This document shows positions 1 to 8,818 of a DNA stretch of 64,000 bases, piece after piece. Source of the DNA: an uncultured Tateyamaria sp. (GTDB lineage: Bacteria; Pseudomonadota; Alphaproteobacteria; Rhodobacterales; Rhodobacteraceae); contig NZ_CANKXW010000001.1 of assembly GCF_947487805.1 (NCBI RefSeq), positions 999,580 to 1,063,579 of the forward strand. The letters are read 5' to 3'. The notes below the pieces were generated by a model. That model was not told where the DNA came from and did not search any database. It worked only from the letters and a program-made list of their open reading frames with translations. Every line of letters begins with the position of its first letter. The stretch's first letter is position 1. The position numbers were made by a program, and so were the translations under genes.

Positions 1-143
1 TGGCGGTGGCCGGTGACACAACCGTGTTGCGCCCTGACATTGCGGCGCTGATCCGCGCGGCCTATGATCCGGTGATGCCGGTGGCGGCGGAGGATGCGAG
101 CCACGCGCTGCGTCTGAGCGCCCGGATCACGCCCGCGCAGTGA
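1..143 (+). CDS. C-terminal end of an unidentified protein (5' end outside window)
   Basis: Only the last 46 codons and the TGA stop are inside the window, in the frame that begins at base 3. The tail is Ala/Leu rich (AALIRAAYDP, then DASHALRLSARI) and shows no motif I recognise. The codon choice is GC rich like the neighbouring genes, so a real gene running in from the left is likely. It ends just before the two palindromes that lead into the cytochrome c' gene. I assign no function. Confidence 0.55.
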   Translation, partial: AVAGDTTVLRPDIAALIRAAYDPVMPVAAEDASHALRLSARITPAQ

Positions 144-144
144 C

Positions 145-162
145 CTGTCCCCGCGGGGACAG
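145..162. repeat. 18-bp perfect palindrome, copy 1
   Basis: CTGTCCCCGCGGGGACAG is its own reverse complement. An identical copy lies 34 bp downstream (179-196), and 16 of the 18 bases recur inside topA at 40299-40314. It may be a dispersed palindromic repeat, a paired operator, or a terminator for the upstream gene; it has no T-run. Confidence 0.85.
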
Positions 163-178
163 AGCGCAAAAAACATGG

Positions 179-196
179 CTGTCCCCGCGGGGACAG
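179..196. repeat. 18-bp perfect palindrome, copy 2
   Basis: Identical to the copy at 145-162, with centres 34 bp apart (about three helical turns). It ends 33 bp before the cytochrome c' start codon, so it lies in the leader or promoter region of that gene. It is followed by GGACAGGAACGGAC, a partial continuation of the same motif. Confidence 0.85.
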
Positions 197-229
197 GGAC
201 AGGAACGGACAAACCGCAAGGATGCCACC

Positions 230-667
230 ATGCAAACGCTTCGCCTTTTGACAACCGCTCTTGCCCTGACCGCGACGGTCGCGGTGGCCCATCAGGGTGT
301 GTCGAACCCTGCCGTGATGGCGCGTATGAACGCGATGAGCGACATCAGTGAGAACGTGAAAACACTTGGCACCATGGCCAAGGGGCAACGCGACTTTGAC
401 CGGCAGCTGGCGCGCGCGGCGGCGGCCAACATCGCCGATCACGCGGCGCGGTCCGTGGATCTCTTCGAGGCGCCCGAGACGGATCCCAAATCCGAAGCGC
501 TGCCCGCGATCTGGGACAACTACGCCGACTTCACCGCGAAATCCATCGAGATGCAGCGCGTCGCGCAGGCGCTGGCGGGCTCTATCGAGACGCTGGCGGA
601 TGTGCAGGCGGGCATGGGGCCGTTGGGCCAGACCTGCACGGCCTGTCACAAGCTTTACCGCGAATAG
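230..667 (+). CDS. cytochrome c' (c-type, C-terminal heme)
   Basis: A periplasmic monoheme cytochrome of the class II (c') family. The 145-residue precursor has a signal peptide (residues 1-20, ending AVA), a four-helix-bundle-like body, and the heme motif CTACH at residues 136-140, six residues from the C-terminus, as is usual in this family. Relatives bind NO or CO and are linked to NO tolerance or electron transfer; no specific role can be read here. The frame is open upstream to 140, but the ATG at 230 starts a clean signal peptide, and the upstream part merely translates the two palindromes, so 230 is chosen. No denitrification genes are visible nearby. Confidence 0.9.
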   Translation: MQTLRLLTTALALTATVAVAHQGVSNPAVMARMNAMSDISENVKTLGTMAKGQRDFDRQLARAAAANIADHAARSVDLFEAPETDPKSEALPAIWDNYADFTAKSIEMQRVAQALAGSIETLADVQAGMGPLGQTCTACHKLYRE

Positions 668-728
668 CCGCGCGGCATCCCGTAGGGCACCGCGCGGCAG
701 GTGTCTCGCCGCACTTGGGCGGTGGAGA

Positions 729-1787
729 CTACGCGCCCTCTGACGGGACGCGCGATTGGGCGAGCGCGCGTGTTGCGGCTTGGAGCGCCACCCAATTCAG
801 CGGGCCGCGGCGGCAGGCGGAGCTGATGCCCCTGTCGCGACAGAACTCGGTAAATGCGTTGATCGTTTTGGACGTCAGGTAGCCGCTGGCCCGGCCCGGC
901 GCATATCCCAGTGCGCGCAGATCCTTTTGCAGCAGCCGGACATAGGCGTTCTTGTTGATCTTGTACGTGGTCAGAAGGCCACGCGCATAGAGATCAGCGG
1001 GCGCATCGTTCACGATATCTTCGGACACTGTCCAGAAGCGGCTGCCGTGTGTGCGGGCGGCAATATGAAGCCCTTCTTCGACCGCAGCCTTGGTCCGCAG
1101 GCCGGGCAATGCCAGAAGGCGTTGCCGCTGTGCCAGATCGTGCCGCGGATGGCCGCGTTTGCGCAGATACACCAGCAGGGTCTCGGCCGCGCGCATGTCC
1201 CCCGTCATGGCGCGCGCATCCAGTGCTGTCAGCACGGCATCCAGGCCCGCCACCTCAGCGCCGGTCTTGGCCACCAGAGCGACCAGCCGCAGTTGCGCGA
1301 TCCGGTCGCCGCCATGGGCCAGTGTGGTCAGCGTGGCCAAGCCCGCGCCCGCATCAGAGGTTGCGCCAAACGCGTGAGTTGCATGTGCCCATGCCAATGT
1401 TGCGGCAGCGCCGGGGATGTCAGCCGTTGTCGCCGCCTGCAGGGCCGCGCGCGCGCCGTCTGCGTCGCCCGCCCGCAGCAGGTTTGCGCCCAGCGGCAAC
1501 TGAGACCGCGTCCGCCCATGGGCCACCGCCCGGCGAAACTGGGTGATGGCCGCGTGCAGGTCAGGAGCAGTGCCGATGCCAGCCACATGGAAATGGCCCA
1601 GCCGGTCCATGGCGCGCGCATCGCCCTGCTGTGCCAGTGCCTCAATCATGCGGAATGCCGCTGCGGGATCTGTCGCGGCGAGATCCATTGCCGTGTCATA
1701 GCGCAGCCTGGCGGTGTCCGCCTGCAACATCGCCGGCAAACATACCGCAAAGGCCAACGCCATGAGCCATAAAACCAGTTTCATCAT
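729..1787 (-). CDS. SEL1-like repeat protein with peptidoglycan-binding-like C-terminus
   Basis: A 352-residue exported protein. The signal peptide is residues 1-23 (MMKLVLWLMALAFAV...). The middle is alpha-helical with SEL1/TPR-like units (for example DARAMDRLGHFHVAGIG). The C-terminal 80 residues (LLQKDLRALGYAPG, then SKTINAFTEFCRD) look like a PG_binding_1 domain. The start ATG-ATG at 1787 follows TGGAGG at 1795-1800. The reading frame is open far upstream, but that part is low-complexity Arg/Pro and overlaps ybgC antisense. The gene is divergent from ybgC. A cell-envelope role is likely from the signal peptide and the tol-pal neighbourhood; the exact function is unknown. Confidence 0.75.
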   Translation of the reverse strand: MMKLVLWLMALAFAVCLPAMLQADTARLRYDTAMDLAATDPAAAFRMIEALAQQGDARAMDRLGHFHVAGIGTAPDLHAAITQFRRAVAHGRTRSQLPLGANLLRAGDADGARAALQAATTADIPGAAATLAWAHATHAFGATSDAGAGLATLTTLAHGGDRIAQLRLVALVAKTGAEVAGLDAVLTALDARAMTGDMRAAETLLVYLRKRGHPRHDLAQRQRLLALPGLRTKAAVEEGLHIAARTHGSRFWTVSEDIVNDAPADLYARGLLTTYKINKNAYVRLLQKDLRALGYAPGRASGYLTSKTINAFTEFCRDRGISSACRRGPLNWVALQAATRALAQSRVPSEGA

Positions 1788-1945
1788 CACCGTACCTCCA
1801 CGCACCTGACGACCCCTTTGTAAGGTGAAGGGTCCGGGCCGCGCGACGGCTCGAAAGTATAGGTCAGGACGCATTCGGATAGGCGCGGCATTGCGGGGGC
1901 AGGGCGGGCCGGGTAACAACAGGGCAGCCGTCCAAAGGAGCGCAC

Positions 1946-2338
1946 ATGACCCCGCACCGCTTTGCCCTGACCGTCTATTACGAAGACACCGACATGGCGG
2001 GCATCGTCTATTACGCCAACTACCTGCGCTATATCGAACGCGCGCGGTCCGAGATTGTCGAAGAGGTGGGCGTGGACCAGAACGCCATGCGGGCAAACGG
2101 CATCGTGTTCGCCGTCACGCGGGTCGAGGCGGATTACATCGGGTCGGCCCGGTTGGGGGATCGGCTGGAGGTGGTGACCACCCACAGGGCGGCCAGCCCG
2201 GTACGCTGGACCTTTGATCAGGAGGTGCAGCGGGACGGCGTGGTGATTTTCCGCGCGCATGTGGTCGCCGTGGCCATGACCACGGCCGGAAAACCCACGC
2301 GGCTTCCTGCGGAAATCCGCGCAATGGGCATAAAATAA
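1946..2338 (+). CDS. ybgC: YbgC acyl-CoA thioesterase of the Tol-Pal system
   Basis: A 130-residue hotdog-fold thioesterase, usual family length. The N-terminal motif YYEDTDMAGIVYYANYLRYI carries the catalytic Asp (D16) of the 4-hydroxybenzoyl-CoA thioesterase/YbgC family. Members hydrolyse short-chain acyl-CoA or acyl-ACP, and ybgC heads the tol-pal cluster in most proteobacteria. The ATG follows AAAGGAG (1934-1940). About 100 bp separate it from tolQ, which has its own candidate promoter, so it may be only partly co-transcribed with tolQRAB-pal. Confidence 0.93.
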   Translation: MTPHRFALTVYYEDTDMAGIVYYANYLRYIERARSEIVEEVGVDQNAMRANGIVFAVTRVEADYIGSARLGDRLEVVTTHRAASPVRWTFDQEVQRDGVVIFRAHVVAVAMTTAGKPTRLPAEIRAMGIK

Positions 2339-2372
2339 GGCCGATCTGACGTCGAAGTGATAGCTTTCCCCT

Positions 2373-2401
2373 TTGCCGTGGCCTATGCTGACACACAATA
2401 A
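2373..2401 (+). promoter_or_regulatory. candidate sigma70-type promoter for the tol-pal operon
   Basis: TTGCCG (2373-2378), a 17-bp spacer, then CAATAA (2396-2401), about 39 bp before the tolQ ATG. Pattern match only. Confidence 0.4.
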
Positions 2402-2439
2402 GGGACGGAAAAACCGACCCGAGAGCAGAGAGCAGGCGG

Positions 2440-3135
2440 ATGGAAGCAGAGACCCTCGCCCTGGCGCAGGAGATTGATTTCTCACTGTGGGGGCTTTTCG
2501 CACGTGCAACGCTGACCGTGAAACTGGTGATGATCATGCTGATCGTCGCAAGCTTCTGGGCGTGGGGCATCATCATTCAGAAACTGATCCTTTACCGTCG
2601 CGCGCGGGTCGAGGCGGAGCGGTTTGATCGCGCGTTCTGGTCCGGTGAGCCGCTGGACGGCTTGTTCGAACAGATCGGGCCCGAGCCCAAGGGGGCGGCG
2701 GAGAAGGTATTTGCCGCCGGTATGATCGAGTGGCAGCGGTCGCACCGCGAGGATGGCGGGTTGATTGCCGGAGCCACCAGCCGGATCGACCGCAGCATGG
2801 ACGTGGCGATTACCAAGCAGGCGGAGACGTTGCAGGGCGGGTTGACCGTTTTGGCGACTGTCGGGTCGTCTGCGCCGTTCATCGGCCTTTTTGGTACGGT
2901 GATCGGGATCATGAACGCCTTTATCGAGATCGCAGAGCAGCAGAACACGAACCTTGCCGTTGTGGCGCCGGGCATTGCCGAGGCGTTGCTGGCGACGGGC
3001 TTGGGGCTGCTGGCCGCGATCCCGGCGGTGATTTTCTACAACAAGCTGAGTGCGGACAGTGATCGCATCGTGGCGGGCTATGAGGCCTTTGCCGACGAGT
3101 TTGCGACGATCCTGAGCCGTCAGCTGGACGGCTGA
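2440..3135 (+). CDS. tolQ: TolQ, inner-membrane proton-channel subunit of Tol-Pal
   Basis: A 231-residue ExbB/TolQ-family protein. Three membrane segments are visible at about residues 20-45, 131-160 (GSSAPFIGLFGTVIGIMNAF) and 176-202 (ALLATGLGLLAAIPAVIFYN), with the cytoplasmic loop between the first two. With TolR it forms the proton-motive-force-driven motor that energises TolA during outer-membrane constriction at division. It is the first gene of the tight tolQRAB-pal-cpoB cluster; tolR starts 3 bp after its stop. Confidence 0.96.
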   Translation: MEAETLALAQEIDFSLWGLFARATLTVKLVMIMLIVASFWAWGIIIQKLILYRRARVEAERFDRAFWSGEPLDGLFEQIGPEPKGAAEKVFAAGMIEWQRSHREDGGLIAGATSRIDRSMDVAITKQAETLQGGLTVLATVGSSAPFIGLFGTVIGIMNAFIEIAEQQNTNLAVVAPGIAEALLATGLGLLAAIPAVIFYNKLSADSDRIVAGYEAFADEFATILSRQLDG

Positions 3136-3138
3136 GCC

Positions 3139-3612
3139 ATGGGCGCGGGTGTGGTCCAGAAGGACGGTGGGGGCAAGCGGCGCAGGCGCGGCGGGGCGCG
3201 CACGCGTCCGATGTCCGAGATCAACGTGACGCCCTTTGTCGACGTGATGCTGGTGTTGCTGATCATCTTCATGGTGGCGGCGCCGCTGTTGACCGTAGGG
3301 GTGCCGGTGGAGTTGCCCAAGACGGCTGCGGGTGCTTTGCCCACCGATCAGGAGGAGCCGCTGACCGTGACGGTGACTGCCGCCGGTGCGGTGCAGATCC
3401 AGACCACGGATGTGGCGCGGGACGAGTTGGTGGCGCGGTTGCGCGGCATTGCGGCCGAGCGTGACAGCGACCGCGTGTTCCTGCGTGCGGATGGGGCGGT
3501 GCCCTATAGCGCGGTGATGGAGGTCATGGGGGCGCTGAACGCCGGGGGTTTTTCCAATATCGGGTTGGTCACGGATATCGGTGGCCCCACGCTGGACGGT
3601 GAGGGGCAGTAG
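3139..3612 (+). CDS. tolR: TolR, ExbD-type motor subunit of Tol-Pal
   Basis: A 157-residue protein with a basic N-terminus (GGKRRRRGGARTR), one membrane segment at about residues 33-52, and a periplasmic ExbD/TolR domain. MSEINVTPFVDVMLVLLIIF contains the conserved membrane Asp (D35) that takes part in proton flow. It works with TolQ in the inner membrane. It lies between tolQ (3 bp) and tolA (2 bp) and is surely co-transcribed with them. Confidence 0.95.
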   Translation: MGAGVVQKDGGGKRRRRGGARTRPMSEINVTPFVDVMLVLLIIFMVAAPLLTVGVPVELPKTAAGALPTDQEEPLTVTVTAAGAVQIQTTDVARDELVARLRGIAAERDSDRVFLRADGAVPYSAVMEVMGALNAGGFSNIGLVTDIGGPTLDGEGQ

Positions 3613-3614
3613 CC

Positions 3615-4700
3615 TTGAACACGGGGCAGGTCATATCGGGGATCGGCCATGCGGGTCTGATCGGCTGGATCCTGTTTGGCGGGACGTTCCAGTCCGAACC
3701 GCTGCCCTTTGAGGTGACCGAGGTGTCGGTGATCTCGACGGATGCGTTCGAGGCGTTGTTGACCAATGGGCCGACGCCGGATGCGGCGACCAATGCGGCG
3801 CTGCCTGTGCAGCCCGATGTGACGCCCGACCCGATCGAGACGCCCGTGCCGGATGAGGTCGTGGAGGTGCAGCCGCCTGCGCCCAGCCCCGCGCCGGATC
3901 CCGACCCTTTGCCCGAACCGCCCTTGCCCGAGCCCGAGCCCGAGGTGGCGGATGACGCGCCCGTGCAGCCCGCGCCGCAGGAGCAGGCGGTGCTGGCGCC
4001 CGAGATCGCGCCGCGCCCGGTGCCGCGTGCCGCCGAACGTGTGGCGCCCGAGCCCGTCGCCCCGCCCACGCCCGAGGCCGCACCCGCCGATGTGCAGCAG
4101 GACGCGGTGACACCGGACGCGGAGGCGGACACGCCAGCCCCGGTCGAGGAGCAGGACGCGACGGCGCCCGAGGAGGCCACGACCGAGATCGTGACCGAGG
4201 CCGAAGAGCCCAGCGGCGCGCCCACCGCATCGCTGCGCCCACCCGCCCGCCGCCCCAGCGCGCCTGCGCCCCCCACCGAAACCGCCGCTGCGCCCGCGCC
4301 CGCGCCCACGGCGGACGTGGACGACGCGGTGCGTCAGGCGCTGGAGGGGGGTGGCGAGACGGATGTGCCGCAGGGTCCGCCGCTGTCGGCGGGGGAAAAG
4401 GATGCGCTGCGCGTAGCGGTATCCAGTTGCTGGAACGTGGGCTCGCTGTCTTCGGCGGCGCTTTTGACCACTGTGGTGGTGGCCGTCGACATGACACAGG
4501 ACGCCAAGCCGGTCATCGCCTCGATCCGGATGCTGTCCAGTTCGGGAGGATCCGAACAGGCGGCCAGACAGGCATTCGAGGCCGCGCGCCGGGCGATTAT
4601 CCGCTGTACGCGGGACGGGTATGGCTTGCCCGTTGAAAAATACGGCCAATGGAAAGAAATCGAGATGACGTTCAATCCCGAAAGGATGCGTATCAAATGA
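3615..4700 (+). CDS. tolA: TolA-like envelope-spanning protein (TonB/TolA C-terminal domain)
   Basis: A 361-residue protein with the TolA layout: one N-terminal membrane anchor (residues about 5-25), a long Pro/Glu/Ala-rich periplasmic spacer (about 60-215), and a folded C-terminal domain (about 240-361) with a single VSSCWN cysteine region. It links the TolQR motor to TolB/Pal at the outer membrane. The start is TTG at 3615, two bases after the tolR stop, with GAGGGGCAG upstream. No ATG or GTG gives a complete anchor. The spacer has a very skewed composition, which creates long spurious open frames on both strands. Confidence 0.88.
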   Translation: MNTGQVISGIGHAGLIGWILFGGTFQSEPLPFEVTEVSVISTDAFEALLTNGPTPDAATNAALPVQPDVTPDPIETPVPDEVVEVQPPAPSPAPDPDPLPEPPLPEPEPEVADDAPVQPAPQEQAVLAPEIAPRPVPRAAERVAPEPVAPPTPEAAPADVQQDAVTPDAEADTPAPVEEQDATAPEEATTEIVTEAEEPSGAPTASLRPPARRPSAPAPPTETAAAPAPAPTADVDDAVRQALEGGGETDVPQGPPLSAGEKDALRVAVSSCWNVGSLSSAALLTTVVVAVDMTQDAKPVIASIRMLSSSGGSEQAARQAFEAARRAIIRCTRDGYGLPVEKYGQWKEIEMTFNPERMRIK

Positions 4701-6028
4701 TGTGTCGCATAGTTTGCATGGTGGTCGCCCTGACGGTCGCACTGATCCAGATGCCCGCCGCGGTCACCGCCCAGAACGGGCCGCTGCGGATCGAAATCAC
4801 CGAAGGGGTGATCGAACCCTTGCCCGTTGCGATCCCCGATCTGGTGGCCGAAACGCCGGGCAGTGCCGAAATGGGCCAGCAGCTGAGCCGTGTTATCGCC
4901 GCCGATCTGGTGGGCACGGGCCTGTTCCGCGAGCTGCCCGCCAGCGCGTTTATCAGTCAGATCACCGATTTCGGCGCGCCGGTCCAATATGCCGACTGGA
5001 AGGCGATCAACGCACAGGCCCTGGTCACCGGGGCGGTGACGGTCTCGGGCAATCAGGTCACGGTCAAGTTCCGACTGCATGACGTGTTTTCGGGCGCGGA
5101 GCTGGGCGACGGGCTGCAATTTGCAGGCACCACGGACGGGTGGCGGCGCATCGCGCACAAAGTGGCCGATGTCGTCTATTCCCGGATCACCGGCGAGGGC
5201 GGTTATTTCGACAGCCGCGTCGTGTTCGTCAGCGAAAGTGGCCCCAAGGCGCAGCGGCGCAAGCGGCTGGCCGTCATGGACTATGACGGCGCGAATGTGC
5301 AGTACCTGACCGGCTCCGAAGCGATCGTGCTGGCCCCGCGGTTCTCGGCCACGGGCGACCGGGTGCTCTATACCAGTTATGAGACGGGATTTCCGCGCAT
5401 CTACGTGCTGGACGTGGGCAGCGTGCAGCGGCGGGTGCTGGAAAGCCAGCAGGGCGTGATGAGCTTTGCCCCGCGGTTTTCGCCCGATGGGCGGACGGTG
5501 GTCTATTCGCTCAGCCAGGGCAGCAACACTGACATATATGCCATGGACATTGCCAGCGGTGCAGCACGGCGCCTGACCAGCGGCCCGGCCATCGAGACCG
5601 CGCCCAGCTATAGCCCCGATGGGGCACAGATCGTGTTTGAAAGCGACCGGTCGGGCACGCAGCAGCTGTATGTCATGCCCAGCGGCGGTGGCGAGGCGCG
5701 GCGGATCTCGTTCGGGGAGGGCCGTTATGGCACGCCCGTATGGTCGCCGCGCGGCGACCTGATCGCCTTTACCAAACAGTCCAAGGGCCGTTTCCATATC
5801 GGCGTGATGCGCACGGACGGATCCGAAGAACGGCTGCTGACCGCGTCGTTCCTCGATGAGGGGCCGACATGGTCGCCCAATGGCCGGGTGATCATGTTCG
5901 CGCGTGAAACACAGGGGGCCGCGGGGCGGTCGACGCTGTATTCGGTGGACATCACGGGCCGCAACCTGCGCCCGGTGCGCACGCCCGACGGCGGGTCGGA
6001 CCCGTCGTGGGGGCCGTTGCAACGATAG
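4697..6028 (+). CDS. tolB: TolB, periplasmic beta-propeller of Tol-Pal
   Basis: A 443-residue periplasmic protein. The signal peptide [18 protein letters not shown] is followed by an N-terminal alpha/beta domain and then by WD40-like/TolB propeller blades with repeated FSPDG / YSPDG / WSPNG motifs. TolB shuttles between TolA and Pal. The ATG at 4697 overlaps the tolA TGA (ATGA), which argues for translational coupling. The frame is open further upstream to 4649, but that adds 16 charged residues before the signal peptide and lies inside tolA. Confidence 0.96.
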   Translation: MMCRIVCMVVALTVALIQMPAAVTAQNGPLRIEITEGVIEPLPVAIPDLVAETPGSAEMGQQLSRVIAADLVGTGLFRELPASAFISQITDFGAPVQYADWKAINAQALVTGAVTVSGNQVTVKFRLHDVFSGAELGDGLQFAGTTDGWRRIAHKVADVVYSRITGEGGYFDSRVVFVSESGPKAQRRKRLAVMDYDGANVQYLTGSEAIVLAPRFSATGDRVLYTSYETGFPRIYVLDVGSVQRRVLESQQGVMSFAPRFSPDGRTVVYSLSQGSNTDIYAMDIASGAARRLTSGPAIETAPSYSPDGAQIVFESDRSGTQQLYVMPSGGGEARRISFGEGRYGTPVWSPRGDLIAFTKQSKGRFHIGVMRTDGSEERLLTASFLDEGPTWSPNGRVIMFARETQGAAGRSTLYSVDITGRNLRPVRTPDGGSDPSWGPLQR

Positions 6029-6118
6029 GCGCGCGTTTCCTTGGCGGGGCAGACGTGGTACAAATAGGTTAACGACCAGAAGAACTGGCGGAATTCGCGA
6101 AGCGAGAGGCACGAGCAC

Positions 6119-6646
6119 ATGAAACTGAAGACACCGATTTTGATATTCTGCGCGGCGCTGTCCGTTGCGGCCTGTACCAACCCCAGCCGGTTTGGATCGG
6201 ATGCGGGCGCGGGCACCGGGGCCGATGCGCTGGGTGGCGCGAATGCGGGCATCGTGCCCGGCAGCGCGTCGGATCCCACATCCGTGGCCTATTTCCAGCA
6301 GGCGGTGGGTGACCGGGTTCTGTTCGCGGTGGACCAGTCCACGCTGACGCCCGAAGGCCAACGCGTTCTGGACGGTCAGGCGGCATGGCTGCTGACCAAC
6401 ACGGATTTCACCGCCGTGATCGAGGGTCACGCGGACGAGCAGGGCACGCGGGAATACAACCTCGCGCTGGGCGCACGCCGGGCCGATGCGGCCCGCGCCT
6501 ATCTGCAAAGCAAGGGCGTGCCCGGCGGGCGGATGCAGGTTGTCAGCTATGGCAAGGAGCGCCCGATCGAGGTGTGCAGTGAAGAGGCCTGTTACGCCAA
6601 GAACCGCCGCGCGGTGACGGTGCTGGCAGGTGGGTTGACCGGCTAG
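6119..6646 (+). CDS. pal: Pal, peptidoglycan-associated lipoprotein
   Basis: A 175-residue outer-membrane lipoprotein. The signal peptide ends in the lipobox VAAC with lipid-accepting Cys19. A disordered Gly/Ala linker follows, then an OmpA-type peptidoglycan-binding domain with the diagnostic stretch GHADEQGTREYNLALGARRA. It anchors the outer membrane to peptidoglycan and partners TolB. It sits 90 bp after tolB, the longest internal gap of the cluster, so an extra promoter could lie there. Confidence 0.96.
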   Translation: MKLKTPILIFCAALSVAACTNPSRFGSDAGAGTGADALGGANAGIVPGSASDPTSVAYFQQAVGDRVLFAVDQSTLTPEGQRVLDGQAAWLLTNTDFTAVIEGHADEQGTREYNLALGARRADAARAYLQSKGVPGGRMQVVSYGKERPIEVCSEEACYAKNRRAVTVLAGGLTG

Positions 6647-6664
6647 GTCACAAGGACCGGGGGA

Positions 6665-7489
6665 GTGAAGATGGTGCGAGTGATTGTGGGTGTCGTCATG
6701 GCACTGGCCCTGATGGGGCCGCGTGCCGCCATGGCGCAGGACGGAACGCTGGCCGATATACGGCAGGAGCTGACCGTTCTTTATGTCGAGCTGCAAAAGC
6801 TCAAGCGCGAGCTGTCGACGACCGGTGCTGCGACCACGACCCAAGGGTCGGGGTCCATGCTGGACCGTGTGAACGCCATTGAGATCGAGTTGCAGCGCCT
6901 GACCGGCAAGACCGAGGAACTGGAGTTTCGCATCGGGCGCGTGGTGACCGATGGCACCAACCGTGTGGGCGATCTGGAGTTCCGGCTTTGCGAGCTTGAG
7001 GCGGGCTGTGACATCGGGGCGTTGGGCGACACGCCGACCCTTGGCGGTGGTACAACGCCGGATGTGCCGGCGGTTGCGCCCGCGCCGCAGCCCCAGACCC
7101 AGCTGGCCACGCAGGAAGAGGCCGATTTCAAGCGGGCGCAGGAGGCGCTCGCGGCCCGTGACTTTCGCGCCGCCGCAGACCAGTTTGCGGCCTTTAATCA
7201 GACCTATCCCGGCGGACCGCTCCAGGTAGCGGCAGAGTTGGGGCGCGGCGAGGCGTTGGAGGGATTGGGCGATGTGCGCGAGGGCGCGCGGGCCTATCTG
7301 GCCGCGTTCACGCTGAACCAGCAGGGGCCGGAGGCGGCGGAGGCGTTGTTCCGTCTGGGTGCGGCCCTGGGCCGGTTGGGCCAGACCAACGAGGCCTGCG
7401 TGACGCTGAGCGAGGTTGGCGTGCGGTTTCCGGGCGCTGACGCGGTGGCAAGCGCGCAGGATGCGATGCGCAATATCGGCTGCGGCTGA
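6665..7489 (+). CDS. cpoB: CpoB/YbgF, Tol-Pal-associated coiled-coil TPR protein
   Basis: A 274-residue periplasmic protein: signal peptide (ending AAMAQ), an N-terminal coiled coil (about residues 28-95), a Pro-rich linker, and a C-terminal TPR domain (about 155-274) with CpoB-type units such as KRAQEALAARDFRAAADQF. CpoB coordinates peptidoglycan synthesis with Tol-driven constriction. The GTG at 6665 has AAGGA 8 nt upstream; the ATG at 6671 has GGGGGAG 5 nt upstream, so either start is possible. It is followed 3 bp later by tilS. Confidence 0.92.
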   Translation: MKMVRVIVGVVMALALMGPRAAMAQDGTLADIRQELTVLYVELQKLKRELSTTGAATTTQGSGSMLDRVNAIEIELQRLTGKTEELEFRIGRVVTDGTNRVGDLEFRLCELEAGCDIGALGDTPTLGGGTTPDVPAVAPAPQPQTQLATQEEADFKRAQEALAARDFRAAADQFAAFNQTYPGGPLQVAAELGRGEALEGLGDVREGARAYLAAFTLNQQGPEAAEALFRLGAALGRLGQTNEACVTLSEVGVRFPGADAVASAQDAMRNIGCG

Positions 7490-7492
7490 GGC

Positions 7493-8740
7493 ATGATCGC
7501 GCCGCTGATTGCCGCGATCGAAGAACAGCTGACCGGGCAGGTGCCTGACCGTCTGGCCGTTGCGGTGTCGGGAGGCGGCGATTCGGTGGCTTTGCTGGCG
7601 GTGATGGTCGAATATGTGCGCCGCACCGGGGCTGAACTGCATGTCATCACGGTGGATCATGGCCTGCGCGAGAGTGCCAAGGAAGAGATCGCCCTTGTCA
7701 CGGACCTTTGTGCCAAGTGGGACCTGCCGCATCACGTGGAGTTCTGGAAGGGCTGGGCTGGCGAAGGCAACTTGCAAGCGCAGGCGCGGGACGCCCGGTA
7801 CGAGCTGATGGCCGACTGGGCCTATGCGCATGACATCTCGCATATCCTGCTGGGCCACACGGCGGATGACCAGGCAGAGACGTTCCTGATGCGGCTGGCG
7901 CGCGGGGCTGGCGTGGACGGGTTGAGCGCGATGGTGCCGCGCCGGGTGCGGCACGGCATCACCTGGGTGCGCCCGTTTCTGCGGATCGAGCGGTCGGCCC
8001 TGCGCAGTTTCCTGCGGGCCGCACGGCTCGACTGGTGCGAGGACCCCAGCAACGAGAACCGCGATTTCGAGCGGGTGCGCGTGCGCGACGCGCTGACCAT
8101 TCTGGGTACATTGGGCGTGCAGACCGAGACGCTGGTGCAGGTGGCGCACAACATGAGCAAGGCGCGCGAGGCGCTGGATTGGCAGACATTTCTGGCCGCG
8201 CGCGAGGTCGCGCAGCTGATCCGCGGGACGGTTGCGTTTGATCTGCGGCGGTTCCGGATGCAGCCCGAAGAGATCGGCCGCCGCCTGCTGCTGCACGCGC
8301 TGTCGTGGACGTCGAACGCAGCCTATCCGCCGCGACGTGAGGCGGTGGCCCGTACGCTTGGCGCGATACGTGCAGGCAAGGGCGCGACGCTGGATGGCTG
8401 CCAGATCATCGTGGAAAACAACGTCGTCTGGATCGCGCGCGAGTTGGAGGCGATCAAGGATGTCACCTGCGAAGTGGGGGACCTGTGGGACGAACGATGG
8501 GTCATCAGCGGCCCCGAAGACGACCCCGACCTGGAGGTGCGCGCACTGGGCTACGAGGCGCTTTCAGGCGTCGAGGGGTGGCGCGACACGGGCATACCGC
8601 GGGCCGTTTTGGCGGCCTCTCCGTCGGTGTGGTACGACGACCAACTGATCGCCGCCCCCATCGCCGGGGCGGACGCCGAATGGTCGGCGGAGTTGGAACA
8701 GGGGCAAGATGCCTTTTTCGCCGCACTTTTATCGCATTGA
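7493..8740 (+). CDS. tilS: tRNA(Ile)-lysidine synthase
   Basis: A 415-residue enzyme that ATP-dependently joins lysine to C34 of tRNA(Ile) CAU, switching it from Met to Ile decoding; essential in most bacteria. The PP-loop motif SGGGDS is at residues 26-31, followed by the N-type ATP pyrophosphatase fold, HTADDQAETFLMRLARGAG and RPFLRI. The C-terminal part is shorter and more divergent than in the E. coli enzyme, as in other alphaproteobacteria. It starts 3 bp after cpoB, so the tol operon probably reads into it. The tilS-ftsH order is widely conserved. Confidence 0.95.
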   Translation: MIAPLIAAIEEQLTGQVPDRLAVAVSGGGDSVALLAVMVEYVRRTGAELHVITVDHGLRESAKEEIALVTDLCAKWDLPHHVEFWKGWAGEGNLQAQARDARYELMADWAYAHDISHILLGHTADDQAETFLMRLARGAGVDGLSAMVPRRVRHGITWVRPFLRIERSALRSFLRAARLDWCEDPSNENRDFERVRVRDALTILGTLGVQTETLVQVAHNMSKAREALDWQTFLAAREVAQLIRGTVAFDLRRFRMQPEEIGRRLLLHALSWTSNAAYPPRREAVARTLGAIRAGKGATLDGCQIIVENNVVWIARELEAIKDVTCEVGDLWDERWVISGPEDDPDLEVRALGYEALSGVEGWRDTGIPRAVLAASPSVWYDDQLIAAPIAGADAEWSAELEQGQDAFFAALLSH

Positions 8741-8766
8741 ACAAACGGTAAGCATCTCTATCTTAG
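8737..8766 (+). promoter_or_regulatory. candidate heat-shock (RpoH-type) promoter of ftsH
   Basis: ATTG (8736-8739), 17 bases, then TCTATCTTAG (8757-8766). From memory, the alphaproteobacterial RpoH pattern is CTTG, about 17-18 bases, CYTATNTNNG. This site differs only in the first base of each box. It overlaps the tilS stop codon and lies about 50 bp upstream of the ftsH start. As a sigma70 site it would read TTGAAC-N16-TATCTT. Confidence 0.4.
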
Positions 8767-8818
8767 AGTAAACGCCTCGGGCCTCCGCCCGTCGGTGGCA
8801 CGTATCAGGAGATTTTCC

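Noticed and set aside
4334-8296. A 1320-codon open frame on the minus strand across tolA-tilS
   Set aside because: It is antisense to five well-supported genes, has His/Arg/Gln-rich composition typical of the complement of GC-rich coding DNA, and shows no family motif.
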